Assembly (NCBI GenBank): GCA_910580075.1
Contig: CAJTVR010000030.1
Location: forward strand, 1 to 46,153
Reading direction: 5' to 3'
Length of the DNA stretch: 46,153 nucleotides
Source of the DNA: an uncultured Eubacterium sp.
Lineage (GTDB): Bacteria > Bacillota > Clostridia > Lachnospirales > Lachnospiraceae
The notes beneath the pieces are model-generated. The model was not told the origin of the DNA and searched no databases. It saw nothing but the letters and a program-made list of their open reading frames with translations. The translations under genes were made by a program, and so were the position numbers. Below, in pieces: positions 1 through 8,547 of this stretch (position 1 is its first letter; each line of letters begins with the position of its first letter).

Positions 1-52
1 TCCTTTTTCTGTGACTCCGGAGAACAGTTAGAAATTCTTAATTTTCTGCCTC
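1..52. repeat. Family A dispersed repeat, partial copy cut by window edge
   Basis: The first ~50 bases match the distal half of the copy at 46065-46153: a TCCTTTTTCTG block, then GAACAGT, GAAATTCT and ATTTTCTGC in the same order. The proximal half would lie outside the window. Bases 53-191 after it hold no gene that I can support. Confidence 0.7.
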
Positions 53-191
53 ATATCCAGGATTTGGGGCACACTGTCTGCCGGTACCGGAAACACAGAA
101 GCCCCAAAAGGTGCCTGCCAGTGCCGTTACATAACGCATGCCAAAACGCCAGGGCATCAGGCACCGGTCCGTCCGCTGCCACAGAACTATC

Positions 192-275
192 GCAGAAAAT
201 TTAGAATTTCTTACTGTTCGGAGGCGGAACAGAAAAAGGAAAACATTTCTCTGCCTGGCGTTCGGGAATCCTATA
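192..275. repeat. Family A dispersed repeat, full-length copy (inverse orientation)
   Basis: Read on the minus strand this ~84-base block starts TATAGGATTCCCGAACGCC and runs through TTTTCCTTTTTCTG, GAACAGTAAG and AAATTTTCTGC. That is the same order as the plus-strand copy at 46065-46153. It directly abuts the shorter palindromic copy at 276-328, so two units of the family stand back to back. Confidence 0.8.
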
Positions 276-328
276 GGTTACCCGGACGCCGGGGCGGAGA
301 CACTCTTTCCGGCGTCCGGGTAATCTAT
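276..328. repeat. Family A dispersed repeat, short palindromic copy
   Basis: Arms GGTTACCCGGACGCCGG (276-292) and CCGGCGTCCGGGTAATC (309-325) form a near-perfect 17-bp stem with a 16-base loop. It lies just beyond the 3' end of the glycosidase operon that ends at 336, so the hairpin could limit read-through or protect the mRNA end. It lacks the T-run of a normal terminator. Confidence 0.8.
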
Positions 329-335
329 GAATTAT

Positions 336-1889
336 TTAAATAACATTTCTGCCTGGTTTGTCAGCCAGCGCCACAACTGCCATATCTTCCTTCGCCGGAA
401 GATGTATCTGTGTCCTTCCGCAGACATGCTCTGCGATGACTTCACAGGTCATATTCCATACATCATACAATTCGATGCGATAGCTTTTGTCTTTTGGCAG
501 CTCCAGCGTATCCTCAGCGCAGCAGCGCAGATCGTAATATATGATAAATGCCTCATCACCACAGCGGCCCATAAAGGAAAACTCCGTGGCAAGGTACGCA
601 GCAGCTTCTTCCCGGCCCAGACGGGCAAAGCTTTGAATAAATGCAGCATAACCAGGATCTGTCTGTGCCGTCTCCTGCTCCCGGCCGGATCCCACAGCCT
701 TTTGATAAACGTCCGCAAGCCAGAAGGACATCGGGTCAATCGGTCCTGGAAGAGCCTCTACGATTCCCCTAAGAAACGCAATCCGGCTGGCACTCTCGCC
801 CTTTAGCCTGCCACCTTTCGCCCACCAGATGACATCCCGCTGCGGATCCAGAAAGGTTTCTCCGTGGGTACAATAACCGCCGGTTACAGCCACCCGCCAG
901 AACCTGCGGACCATTTCCCGGCCGGAAATGCAGCCCCAAAACCGTGACAGATTCCCCTCGTAGCAGCATTCATCCACTACCACCGGCTTATGGTATGCGT
1001 CCCGCCATTCGGCAATCCGGGTCAGCTGCCGGGTCTGAAGGGAAGCATGGGTGATATTTGATCGGGAAGCGTCCCACAGCGCAAAACAATTGTGATTTGA
1101 GAGCAGGTGGCTGTAAGGATCGTTTTCCGCTACGAAATCCTCAATTTCCATCCAGTCCTCCATGGTCATATTGTACATCAGGTCATATTCATTGGCAAGG
1201 CTCCACCATATATGAGGAAAAGCACTAAAACGGCGGAGAAGATAGTCCAGATAGACCAGATTCGCTTCCTGTCCCATCCTGGAAAATCCCCATCGGTCAT
1301 AAGAATGAAACAGGATCAGGTCGGCCTGGATCCCCAGATCATCCAGCTTACGCAGTTTATCTTCAAACGCATCCCAAAAAGCAAAACATGGGTGATGCAC
1401 ATCCCAGTTTCCATCCATATCTTTTTCAAATGCGTACAGCTTTGGATCATTACTGTTGTGCTCATAGTGCTTAGGAAACAGGCAGAGCCGTACCTTATTA
1501 AATGGAGCGTTTTCCAGACTCTCGAACGTATCGTGCGTGGTCTGCCCGTCCTGATGAGCCAGTGCATAAACAGTTGTGCCAAAGGGACTGTAACGCATTC
1601 CGTCGGCATGGCAGAAATGGCAGCCTCTTGCATGGACAGGTCCATGCCTGTCTGCGGGCAGGATTCTCAGCTGTCCGTCATCTGACAAAACACCGCTGAC
1701 ATGATAAGTATAATTCCCCGCCTGCATAGGCAGAAAGCGCACCTTATATGTGTTTTGGCCTGCATAAAAGCCCTTCACCGCAACCGTCTCGCCGCCGCAG
1801 ATAAATTTCGCAGTCAAATCAACGTCCGCCTGGCTGCCTTCAGGTGCAGGCGCCTGGTAAACAAGTTCAAGCATTTCGTACTGTTTCAT
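336..1889 (-). CDS. DUF5060/DUF4038/DUF5605-type glycoside hydrolase-like protein
   Basis: A 517-residue protein with no signal peptide, so probably a cytoplasmic glycosidase acting on imported oligosaccharides. The N-terminal ~70 residues form the beta-rich DUF5060-like module (KVRFLPMQAGNYTY). A TIM-barrel region of DUF4038 type follows, with WWSLANEYD carrying the likely acid/base Glu234 and VVVDECCYEG carrying the likely nucleophile Glu307. The C-terminal DUF5605-like beta domain includes YDVWNMTCEVI. It is the last gene of a five-gene operon and a clear paralogue of the first gene (6632-8185); both share the SLANEY and GGYC.HGET motifs. The domain assignment is from recognised motifs. 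The substrate is not visible from sequence, although neighbouring GH3 and GPH genes argue for a plant or host oligosaccharide. Confidence 0.85.
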   Translation of the reverse strand: MKQYEMLELVYQAPAPEGSQADVDLTAKFICGGETVAVKGFYAGQNTYKVRFLPMQAGNYTYHVSGVLSDDGQLRILPADRHGPVHARGCHFCHADGMRYSPFGTTVYALAHQDGQTTHDTFESLENAPFNKVRLCLFPKHYEHNSNDPKLYAFEKDMDGNWDVHHPCFAFWDAFEDKLRKLDDLGIQADLILFHSYDRWGFSRMGQEANLVYLDYLLRRFSAFPHIWWSLANEYDLMYNMTMEDWMEIEDFVAENDPYSHLLSNHNCFALWDASRSNITHASLQTRQLTRIAEWRDAYHKPVVVDECCYEGNLSRFWGCISGREMVRRFWRVAVTGGYCTHGETFLDPQRDVIWWAKGGRLKGESASRIAFLRGIVEALPGPIDPMSFWLADVYQKAVGSGREQETAQTDPGYAAFIQSFARLGREEAAAYLATEFSFMGRCGDEAFIIYYDLRCCAEDTLELPKDKSYRIELYDVWNMTCEVIAEHVCGRTQIHLPAKEDMAVVALADKPGRNVI

Positions 1890-1911
1890 AATCTATATTT
1901 AAATCCTTTCC

Positions 1912-1935
1912 GGGGCTGTCGCACGCGACAGCCCC
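1912..1935 (-). promoter_or_regulatory. Intercistronic hairpin between GH3 and last operon gene
   Basis: GGGGCTGTCGC and GCGACAGCCCC are exact inverted repeats with almost no loop. The hairpin lies after the GH3 stop and just upstream of the AAAGGA ribosome site of the 336-1889 gene. There is no T-run, so mRNA stabilisation or partial attenuation fits better than termination. Confidence 0.6.
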
Positions 1936-2010
1936 ATGCTGTTCATGCAAAATGTTCAAGCCTGCAGACAGTCACCAGAAGCATCCAGCCCTGCGCCGAA
2001 GGCAGACTGA

Positions 2011-4398
2011 TTATTCTTTATCTTCGTTCATTGCAGCTACCACATTCTGCAGTACTTTCTGTGTTAATTTACCCTCACCAGGATCTATTTCACCGAACTG
2101 TCCGACATTCATTGCAGCTACTACGTCCTGCAGCATGCCCTGCGTCAGCTTGCCCTGGCCGAGATCCGCATCGCCAAACTGCCCGAATGGGATAGCCAGT
2201 CCAAGCGGCAGGATAGGATTCAGTGAAGGATCAAAAAAGGTACGTACCTTCTCGTCTTCCCTTGCCAGCGACTCCTTAAAGCGTAGGTCTTTGACAAAGT
2301 GGCCCACCTGGACCTGAGGGCTAAACCGGCTGACTGTCTCGTCAGATTTTACCGTAACAGAAGCATCCAAAACAATGTCCCGAACGTTGCGGCCTACCTG
2401 GATTTGGTATTCACCCGCTTCTACTACCCACTTGTGCAGGGCAGGTGTATAATACTCAAATGCACGGCGATCCAGTGTGATGGAAACTTCCGTTTCTTCG
2501 CCAGGCTGGAGACGGACCTTCTTAAAGCCCCGCAGCTCCCTGACCGGACGGTTCATAACAGATACTTTATCATGGATGTAAACCTGTGCGACGTCGGAGC
2601 CGGCACGTTTGCCAGTATTTTTTACTTTGAAAGAAACTGTTACCGTATCGTTCTTACCGATGACGTTTCGATCTAGCTTGATATCGCTGTAGGCAAACGT
2701 CGTATAGCTCAGGCCGTAGCCAAACGGATACTCGACTGCCATTTTCCTGGCATCGTACCAGCGGTATCCGATGTAGATGCCCTCACCGTAGGTAACATTC
2801 GGAACCATGTCCGGATAGTGCGGCAAAGCCAGATAGGCAGGCGTATCTTCCAGACGGCAGGGATAGGTCTCCGGCAGACGTCCTCCCGGCTCGGCAAGGC
2901 CGAAAATAATATCCACCGTAGCGCTTCCGGATGCTTCACCGGCATAGCCGCCCTGCAGGACTGCCTTGACTTTCTTATTGTAAGCACTGATATCAACCGG
3001 TGCCCCGGTATTGACCACCAGAATTACATTGGCATTGACCTCCAGGACAGCATCCAGCAAATCCCGCTGGCTCTTTGGCAGGAACAAATCAGTACGGTCA
3101 TATCCTTCGGATTCCACACCGTAAGGATATCCGGTGAACATAATAATCAGTCCGGCCTTTCTGGCAGCTTCCACCGCCTCAGCAATCAGGTCCGGGCGCG
3201 GCGTATCCTCCGGCGGGAAACCGGCGTTGATCTGATATCCGGCGGCATAGACGAACTTGTCCTCGCCGCCAAGCAGCCTGGCTATCTCCTCACTCGGAAT
3301 CTCGACCGTCGCACCGTTCATATGGCCGGAGCCGCCGCCCATGTAGCATGGAGCTTTTGCAAATGCACCGATGACAGCCAGATTTTCCACTTTTGCAGCA
3401 TCCAGAGGCAGCACACCGTCATTTTCCAAAAGAACCGCACCTTCCAGCGCAGCCCGCTTAGCCAGGGCGTGATGGGCAGCCTGGTCCAAAACGGGAACCT
3501 CATAGCCCTCGCCATAAATTTTGTAATAGCAGTCGATGACATGATAAGCAGCGCTGTCCAGCACATCCTCGCTAATCTCGCCATTATTATAAGCATCCAT
3601 CAGCAGATGAACATGATTGTCTTCTTCCGCCAGTTCTACATCCAGGCCGCACTCGTGGCCTTCCACCTTATCCTCTTTATAATGAACCGCAAAAGCATCA
3701 GACATAACCAGTCCGTTGTAGCCAAAGTCCTTACGAAGAATATCCATAATATACTTGTTCTGATGAACCCATTTTCCATTGACCTTATTATAGGAAGTCA
3801 TGATGGTCCATGGATCAGACTTCTGTAAGATCAGCTGGAATACACGCAGATACAGTTCATGAAATGTACGTTCATCCACTACGGCATTTGTGGTCATACG
3901 CTCATATTCCTGGTTGTTGCATATAAAATGCTTTAAGTTGGCAGCTACCCGCTGGCTCTGTACGCCGTTTATAAACTGCGCCCCCATCTCAGAGGACAGC
4001 CATGGATCTTCTGAGTAGTACTCAAAGTTCCGGCCTCCCAGCGGGCTTCGTTTCATATTCACGCCCGGACGCAGCAGGATGTCCACATGCTGGTTCTTGC
4101 ACTCTTTTCCCATCGCTTCGCCAATTTCATAAGCCAGTTCAGGATCCCAGGTCGCTCCCTGAGCAGCAGCCTGCGGGAAACAGGTTCCCCAGAAATCCTG
4201 TTCCTTCTTCATCTCTTCGCGGTCCTTGCGGAAATAGTCGCACCAGCCGCCTGACGGATTGTCACAGCTGCGATAGGCGATGCCAAAGCGCGGAAGATTG
4301 CCAAAGCGATCCTGGTATAAGGCACAGCAGCGAATTTTTTCCGCCAGAGTCATCTGCGAAACGATGCTTTTAATTTCTTCGGGTTTCCTGGTTTTCAT
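2011..4398 (-). CDS. Glycoside hydrolase family 3 beta-glycosidase
   Basis: A 795-residue GH3 enzyme that would release terminal beta-linked sugars from imported oligosaccharides. The N-terminal TIM barrel includes RPGVNMKRSPLGGRNFEYYSEDP and the nucleophile motif VMSDAFAVH with Asp234. The (alpha/beta)6 sandwich domain contains GSGHMNGATVEIP and GYPYGVESEGYDR. A fibronectin-III-like domain follows (YPFGYGLSYTTF, GSDVAQVYIHD). There is no signal peptide, so it is cytoplasmic. The start follows an AAGGAGG site seven bases away. Unusually, the last ~55 residues are two copies of a 27-residue unit not normal for GH3. It sits between the GPH transporter and the second DUF5060-type enzyme. Beta-glucosidase or beta-xylosidase are the likeliest activities; the sequence does not separate them. 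Confidence 0.92.
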   Translation of the reverse strand: MKTRKPEEIKSIVSQMTLAEKIRCCALYQDRFGNLPRFGIAYRSCDNPSGGWCDYFRKDREEMKKEQDFWGTCFPQAAAQGATWDPELAYEIGEAMGKECKNQHVDILLRPGVNMKRSPLGGRNFEYYSEDPWLSSEMGAQFINGVQSQRVAANLKHFICNNQEYERMTTNAVVDERTFHELYLRVFQLILQKSDPWTIMTSYNKVNGKWVHQNKYIMDILRKDFGYNGLVMSDAFAVHYKEDKVEGHECGLDVELAEEDNHVHLLMDAYNNGEISEDVLDSAAYHVIDCYYKIYGEGYEVPVLDQAAHHALAKRAALEGAVLLENDGVLPLDAAKVENLAVIGAFAKAPCYMGGGSGHMNGATVEIPSEEIARLLGGEDKFVYAAGYQINAGFPPEDTPRPDLIAEAVEAARKAGLIIMFTGYPYGVESEGYDRTDLFLPKSQRDLLDAVLEVNANVILVVNTGAPVDISAYNKKVKAVLQGGYAGEASGSATVDIIFGLAEPGGRLPETYPCRLEDTPAYLALPHYPDMVPNVTYGEGIYIGYRWYDARKMAVEYPFGYGLSYTTFAYSDIKLDRNVIGKNDTVTVSFKVKNTGKRAGSDVAQVYIHDKVSVMNRPVRELRGFKKVRLQPGEETEVSITLDRRAFEYYTPALHKWVVEAGEYQIQVGRNVRDIVLDASVTVKSDETVSRFSPQVQVGHFVKDLRFKESLAREDEKVRTFFDPSLNPILPLGLAIPFGQFGDADLGQGKLTQGMLQDVVAAMNVGQFGEIDPGEGKLTQKVLQNVVAAMNEDKE
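2026..2187 (-). repeat. Tandem 27-residue duplication at the GH3 C-terminus
   Basis: Residues 738-764 and 765-791 of the GH3 protein are two copies of the pattern GQFG-x-x-D-x-G-x-GKLTQ-x-x-LQ-x-VVAAMN. The DNA of the two 81-base units is also alike but diverged, so the duplication is not very recent. The stop codon follows four residues after the second unit. Confidence 0.85.
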
Positions 4399-4429
4399 AA
4401 TGTATCCTCCTTTTTCTTATTTTAAAGTA

Positions 4430-4471
4430 AGGTCTGCCCAATGAATACGGTTCTTCCAAAAAGGCAGACCT
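4430..4471 (-). promoter_or_regulatory. Intercistronic hairpin between transporter and GH3
   Basis: AGGTCTGCC (4430-4438) and GGCAGACCT (4463-4471) are perfect 9-base inverted repeats with a 24-base loop. The structure fills the 80-base gap between the transporter stop and the GH3 ribosome site. It may set relative transcript levels of transporter and enzyme. Confidence 0.55.
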
Positions 4472-4478
4472 GTTTTAT

Positions 4479-5927
4479 TTATTTTTGTCTGTCATTCAGG
4501 TCGGCACGGATTTTGGCATACTTCTTGTCAAGATCATAAGGAATCATCAAAAGCAGACCAATCACACAAGCGGCAACAGAAACGGCACCATAAGCGATTT
4601 TAAACGCAAGATTAATTTGCGGAAATGCCTGGGCAATCGGTGTGCCCGCTGCAGCAAGCTCATTAAGCTCGGTGATATTTGCCTCGTAAGCACACCATAC
4701 CAGCAGAGCGGATGTCAGCGCTCCGGAGATAGCAGAAGCTACCTTATTCAGAAAACCGTTGACAGCATTCTGGGTGCCTCCCATATTCTTTCCAAACTGC
4801 CATTCGGTGTAATCAAAGATATCCGGCATAATAGAAAAGTACATGGACTGACGGAATCCCATGCCCAGACCAACCAGGCCCAGCGCAACAGTAGCGATCG
4901 TAACATTGGATGTTATGAACAGAATCACATAAGCAGCACTGTCTACGGCAGAGCCAAAGATCATCAGGTTCCGTTTGCTGATTCCTTTTCCGTTAAGAGC
5001 AGCGGCCAGTACCATCGTAGGAATCGCACATGCGGTCAGCAGTGTGGAACCCAAAGGCTGTGCGCCCGGATCAGCAAGGACATATGTATAATAATACTGC
5101 ATCGCGCCAAACATGCAGAAGTAACCAATAAACAGGCTAAGAGTGAAGCCCAGCAGAATGATGTAATACTTGTTCTGGAAAATATGCTTTAAGTCATCCA
5201 GAAAAGAAGATTTCTGCACCTGTCTGGATGGCGGGTTGATCTCCACAGTCATCAGGAAACAGACCGCCAGGATAACCACTACTATAATGGCCAGAATAAT
5301 GTTTGTGTTGCGGTAACCGACAGCTTTTGCCGCATCGGAAACAGCATTGAAGGAATTGGCATCGCTGGCTCCGGCAAAGTACCAGATCAGGGGCAGGGTA
5401 AACATGGACGCCGTCATAGATCCAAGGTTAGAAAACACGGTACGGGTAGTGGCAATTTTCGTACGCTCCGCAGGATCGGCAGAAAGTGCGGACACAATCG
5501 GAGCCATCGGGATATTTACCATCGTGTAGCCAAAGGACATAATGAAGTAGGAAATAAATGCCCATGCCAGCTTTGCTGTACCGCCCCATCCGACAGGAAC
5601 AGCAAATACCAGGGCCATACCTACAGCAAGCACCGGTGTACCTGCCAGCATCCAAGGCCGGTAGCGGCCGTGCTTTGTGTCGGTCCGGTCAATGAACACG
5701 ACTATCATATAATCGGTAAAAGCGTCAATAAACCGGGTGGCAACCATCATTGCGCCGATGGCGCTGGCGTTAATGCCTGCACAGTTTGTATAATAAAACA
5801 TCAGATAGGTATTTGCGACCAGATACGCCAGATTGCAGGCATAATCGCTGATACCAAAGCCGATGCGCTGCCGCCATTTGAAGGCGGAAGTCTGATAATA
5901 ACTTGCCTCATGTTTCAGAACTTGCAT
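4479..5927 (-). CDS. GPH-family (MelB-type) glycoside:cation symporter
   Basis: A polytopic membrane protein with about 12 hydrophobic segments. The N-terminal region (GFGISDYACNLAYLVANTYLMFYYTN) and the IDRTDTKHGRYRPWML loop are typical of the glycoside-pentoside-hexuronide:cation symporters of the major facilitator superfamily. It would import an oligosaccharide with sodium or protons for the three glycosidases of this operon. The open frame continues to 6038, but that part is Cys-rich and overlaps the upstream gene. ATG 5927 (MQVLKHEASYYQ) is preceded by GGAAAGG and gives a normal ~482-residue GPH length. This start overlaps the end of the preceding gene by 20 bases, implying translational coupling. 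Substrate unknown. Confidence 0.9.
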   Translation of the reverse strand: MQVLKHEASYYQTSAFKWRQRIGFGISDYACNLAYLVANTYLMFYYTNCAGINASAIGAMMVATRFIDAFTDYMIVVFIDRTDTKHGRYRPWMLAGTPVLAVGMALVFAVPVGWGGTAKLAWAFISYFIMSFGYTMVNIPMAPIVSALSADPAERTKIATTRTVFSNLGSMTASMFTLPLIWYFAGASDANSFNAVSDAAKAVGYRNTNIILAIIVVVILAVCFLMTVEINPPSRQVQKSSFLDDLKHIFQNKYYIILLGFTLSLFIGYFCMFGAMQYYYTYVLADPGAQPLGSTLLTACAIPTMVLAAALNGKGISKRNLMIFGSAVDSAAYVILFITSNVTIATVALGLVGLGMGFRQSMYFSIMPDIFDYTEWQFGKNMGGTQNAVNGFLNKVASAISGALTSALLVWCAYEANITELNELAAAGTPIAQAFPQINLAFKIAYGAVSVAACVIGLLLMIPYDLDKKYAKIRADLNDRQK

Positions 5928-6504
5928 AATTTTTATCATTCCTTTCCATAATATTTTGCAGACGCAGCAGCAATGCAGACTCATCCCGGGGCAGCAGACT
6001 CCGCTCCAGACGAAACAACACCGCCTTTTTCCGTCCATATTTATCCAGCCAGCTCTTTAGTTCTCCCGGGTCTGCCTGCTCCATGCGTCCTTCCGTGTCG
6101 ACAGCGGTACGAACCACTGCCCGTATGGCAATGCCAAACGGATATATCCGGATTTTTTTCACACGCTGTATACAGGAAACCCGATAGGCGCTGACCGTTT
6201 TCTCCCTCCTATGATAGCTCCGGCCAAACCCTAACCGGAATGTTCCGGCCACAACATACAGAGAATCCTCATTTTCCATCAAAAACTGCCCGGTATGAAT
6301 CAGCGTCCTGTCTGCGCAGATCTGGTACAGCAGCGCGGGAATGACTATAAGTATACAGATGCAGCTGAAAACTGTTGTATTGATCCTTGGAAAAGCGGCC
6401 GCAATGAGAATAACAGCCAGCATCACAAGTCCAACGGTACGTCCCATCAGGACTGCACGATATTTGGAAGATATTCTGTTTTTATCCCGATATGGCATTT
6501 TCAT
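5908..6504 (-). CDS. Small two-segment membrane protein of unknown function
   Basis: A 198-residue basic protein. Residues ~20-62 contain two closely spaced hydrophobic segments (VGLVMLAVILIAAAF and VFSCICILIVIPALLYQI). The remaining ~130 residues are soluble, with alternating beta-like stretches (SLYVVAGTFRLGF, VSAYRVSCIQRVKKIRI) that resemble the layout of bacterial PH-like (YdbS/bPH2) membrane proteins; this resemblance is tentative. It lies between the first glycosidase and the GPH transporter, and its 3' end overlaps the transporter start, so the two are probably made together. A role in transporter assembly or regulation is an inference from position only. Confidence 0.75.
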   Translation of the reverse strand: MKMPYRDKNRISSKYRAVLMGRTVGLVMLAVILIAAAFPRINTTVFSCICILIVIPALLYQICADRTLIHTGQFLMENEDSLYVVAGTFRLGFGRSYHRREKTVSAYRVSCIQRVKKIRIYPFGIAIRAVVRTAVDTEGRMEQADPGELKSWLDKYGRKKAVLFRLERSLLPRDESALLLRLQNIMERNDKNYASSET

Positions 6505-6631
6505 GATCCGTAATCATCTCCTCTTCATCTTTTTCATTTCAGAATTTTCGCAACAGTTCCATGGTTTATCCAGACTATTATGTATTCTCTTCTATACTCC
6601 GCACGATGCATACGCAGATTTTCTGTCATTG

Positions 6632-8185
6632 TCAGGCGTCTTTCGCCCGTCTCAGCCGGATGCCTATATACTGTGTTCCAGGCAGCGGAAGTTCAAAGCG
6701 GCCTTTACGGCATCCTATCGGTGTCACGGTCATGTTCCAGGTGTCTACAACATCGACATCAAACCAGGTACTGTCATCAATCCATATCTGCCTAAACGAC
6801 GGCCGCCAGATACTATAGTAAAAGAAGTAGTAATCTCCCAGATAAGCAGCATCCTCCGGCACAGCCACATAGTCATCCCATTGGAAATGGACGTCGTCCC
6901 GCAGTTTTGCCAGTTTTAGGCCGCATCCCGGAACATCCTGCAGAAACTCCAGCAGAAACCGGAAACGCGGGGCGCTGTCCCCTTTCAGCTGTCCGCCGTG
7001 CGCCCACCAGATCTTATCGTCTTTGCTCAGATAAGTCTCTCCATGCCCGCAGTAGCCGCCCCTTAGAACAGCCTCCCAGGCCCTGCGCGTCAGTTCCTCC
7101 GGAATGAAATTACCCCAGCAGTGCGGAAAATCTCCCTCATAGCCAACTTCGTCCCAAATGACAGGCTTGCCGTAGCGCTCCCGAAGATCCTCTGTAAATT
7201 CAGTCGTTTTGTGATGGTCTTCCCGCTGGCAGGAACAGTGAGTAATCCAGTTTCGGCTGTAGTCATAAAACTTCTCACAGTTATGGATGGATGCCAGATG
7301 TCCGTAAGGGTCGGCTTCCTTTAGAGCCGCAGCCAGTACTTCCCAGTCTTCAACACCCAGGTGCTTGAGCTGTTCATACTCGTTAGCCAGCGACCACCAC
7401 ACATTTCGATATGCGCCATATCGTGCAGTCACATAGCGAATATAAAACAAATTGTCCTCCATAGACATTTTGGAGAAGCCCCAGCGGTCATAGGCATGGA
7501 ACAGGATCATATCCGCCTCTATATTCAGCTCCATCAGACGGGAAATCATCTGATCATACAGCTGGAAAAATGCAGGGTTAAAGCGCCTAAAGTCCCAGTG
7601 ATTGCCGGGAGCCGCGCCATTATCATCACTGAAATTCTGCCGGGTAAGAATACCGGCATCCATAGGCGTACCCTCATAAGGGAAACAGACCGGGTCCTGG
7701 AGACAAAAGTCGTAGTGCTTTGGCATCAGACAAAACCGGAGTTTGTTAAAATATCCTTTTTTCAGCTCCTGAAAGGTATTCTCTACAATATCAGGCTTTT
7801 GCAAAGCGAATGCATAGCAGGTGGTACCGACCGAATAATGTGGTTTTCCGCTGGCGTAAGCCAGATGGAACTGATTCTTCACACGCACCGGCCCATGGTT
7901 ATTTTCCCCAGGTGCGACAGCCTTAAATGTCCCTTGCGTAGTTTCATCGGAAAAACTGCCAGAGACCGTGTAGGTGTACAGCCCCTCAAAAGAAGGCATA
8001 AAGCGGATGCGGTATACGCCGCCTCCATCGTAAAATCCGCTGACACGGACGGTTTCATCCGGACTTTGAAATACACCCTGGATTTTGTAATCTTCAAATG
8101 GATTCCCGGCCGTCTTTCCGGGAAGAGCCAGCTCGTAAACGCCCCAGCGTTCACAGCTTTCCGGCTGAGAATAGATTGTCTGCAT
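6632..8185 (-). CDS. DUF5060/DUF4038/DUF5605-type glycoside hydrolase-like protein (operon-leading paralogue)
   Basis: A 517-residue paralogue of the protein at 336-1889, with the same three-part architecture. An N-terminal beta module is followed by a TIM-barrel core with WWSLANEYE (likely acid/base Glu269) and WDEVGYEGDF (likely nucleophile Glu346), then a C-terminal beta domain (VDVVDTWNMTVTPIG). There is no signal peptide, so it is probably cytoplasmic. A GTG at 8191 is in frame, but ATG 8185 has an AGGAGG site eight bases upstream and is preferred. It is the first large gene of the operon, behind a promoter at 8368-8395 and a short upstream ORF that overlaps its first codons. Two such enzymes in one operon suggest two linkages or two positions on one glycan. 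Confidence 0.85.
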   Translation of the reverse strand: MQTIYSQPESCERWGVYELALPGKTAGNPFEDYKIQGVFQSPDETVRVSGFYDGGGVYRIRFMPSFEGLYTYTVSGSFSDETTQGTFKAVAPGENNHGPVRVKNQFHLAYASGKPHYSVGTTCYAFALQKPDIVENTFQELKKGYFNKLRFCLMPKHYDFCLQDPVCFPYEGTPMDAGILTRQNFSDDNGAAPGNHWDFRRFNPAFFQLYDQMISRLMELNIEADMILFHAYDRWGFSKMSMEDNLFYIRYVTARYGAYRNVWWSLANEYEQLKHLGVEDWEVLAAALKEADPYGHLASIHNCEKFYDYSRNWITHCSCQREDHHKTTEFTEDLRERYGKPVIWDEVGYEGDFPHCWGNFIPEELTRRAWEAVLRGGYCGHGETYLSKDDKIWWAHGGQLKGDSAPRFRFLLEFLQDVPGCGLKLAKLRDDVHFQWDDYVAVPEDAAYLGDYYFFYYSIWRPSFRQIWIDDSTWFDVDVVDTWNMTVTPIGCRKGRFELPLPGTQYIGIRLRRAKDA

Positions 8186-8291
8186 AGCCACGTCCTCCTA
8201 ATCGTTTCATGTAATCGCACAACACTCTCAACTGTACATTTTCATCCCGCGGCCTTGCACTGCCGCACTTTATGCTCCTTACTGTATTCAT
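8151..8291 (-). CDS. Possible 46-residue upstream ORF / leader peptide
   Basis: ATG 8291 follows AAAGGAG at six bases and opens a 46-residue frame beginning MNTVRSIKCGS. It runs past the start of the 6632-8185 gene and stops 32 bases inside it, in another frame. The strong ribosome site and the overlap are what one expects of a coupled leader ORF. The peptide has no recognisable family and no regulatory codon run, so it could also be a chance frame. Confidence 0.4.
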   Translation of the reverse strand: MNTVRSIKCGSARPRDENVQLRVLCDYMKRLGGRGYADNLFSAGKL

Positions 8292-8367
8292 TTCCCTCTC
8301 CTTTCTCGTTTTTGATTAATGGAAATTGCTGTTTAAAAAGTGTTTATTTATTAAATTTTATAAACGT

Positions 8368-8395
8368 ATTGTATAATATTTTTTCATTTTTTCAA
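8368..8395 (-). promoter_or_regulatory. Probable promoter of the glycosidase operon
   Basis: On the minus strand TTGAAA (8395-8390) and TACAAT (8373-8368) are separated by 16 bases in a very AT-rich region, about 80 bases upstream of the first ribosome site. The plus-strand sequence TAAACGTATTG overlaps the -10 and start region. Its central ACGT resembles weak LacI-family half sites, so the regulator at 8548-9573 may bind here. Confidence 0.5.
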
Positions 8396-8465
8396 CATAT
8401 TTATCGTATTTTTCAATAATTCGGCACTTTATTCAATATAGCATAAGTAACTTTTAATAAATTAG

Positions 8466-8520
8466 CCAAAAAAAGAACCAGTATTTAAATCAAATCGTTT
8501 AAATTTGTTTAAATACTGGT
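8466..8520 (-). terminator. Intrinsic terminator of the LacI-type regulator gene
   Basis: ACCAGTATTTAAA (8508-8520 region on the minus strand) pairs perfectly over 13 bp with TTTAAATACTGGT (8477-8489). TCTTTTTTT follows on the minus strand. It lies 28 bases past the regulator stop, so the regulator and the glycosidase operon are transcribed separately. Confidence 0.85.
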
Positions 8521-8547
8521 TTTCTCATATATCTATAATTTTTGTCC

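Noticed and set aside
1912..1935. Rho-independent terminator after GH3
   Set aside because: The stem is strong, but no T-run follows and the next operon gene starts right after it.
2818..3828. 336-residue plus-strand open frame
   Set aside because: It is antisense to the GH3 gene; no ribosome site and no domain.
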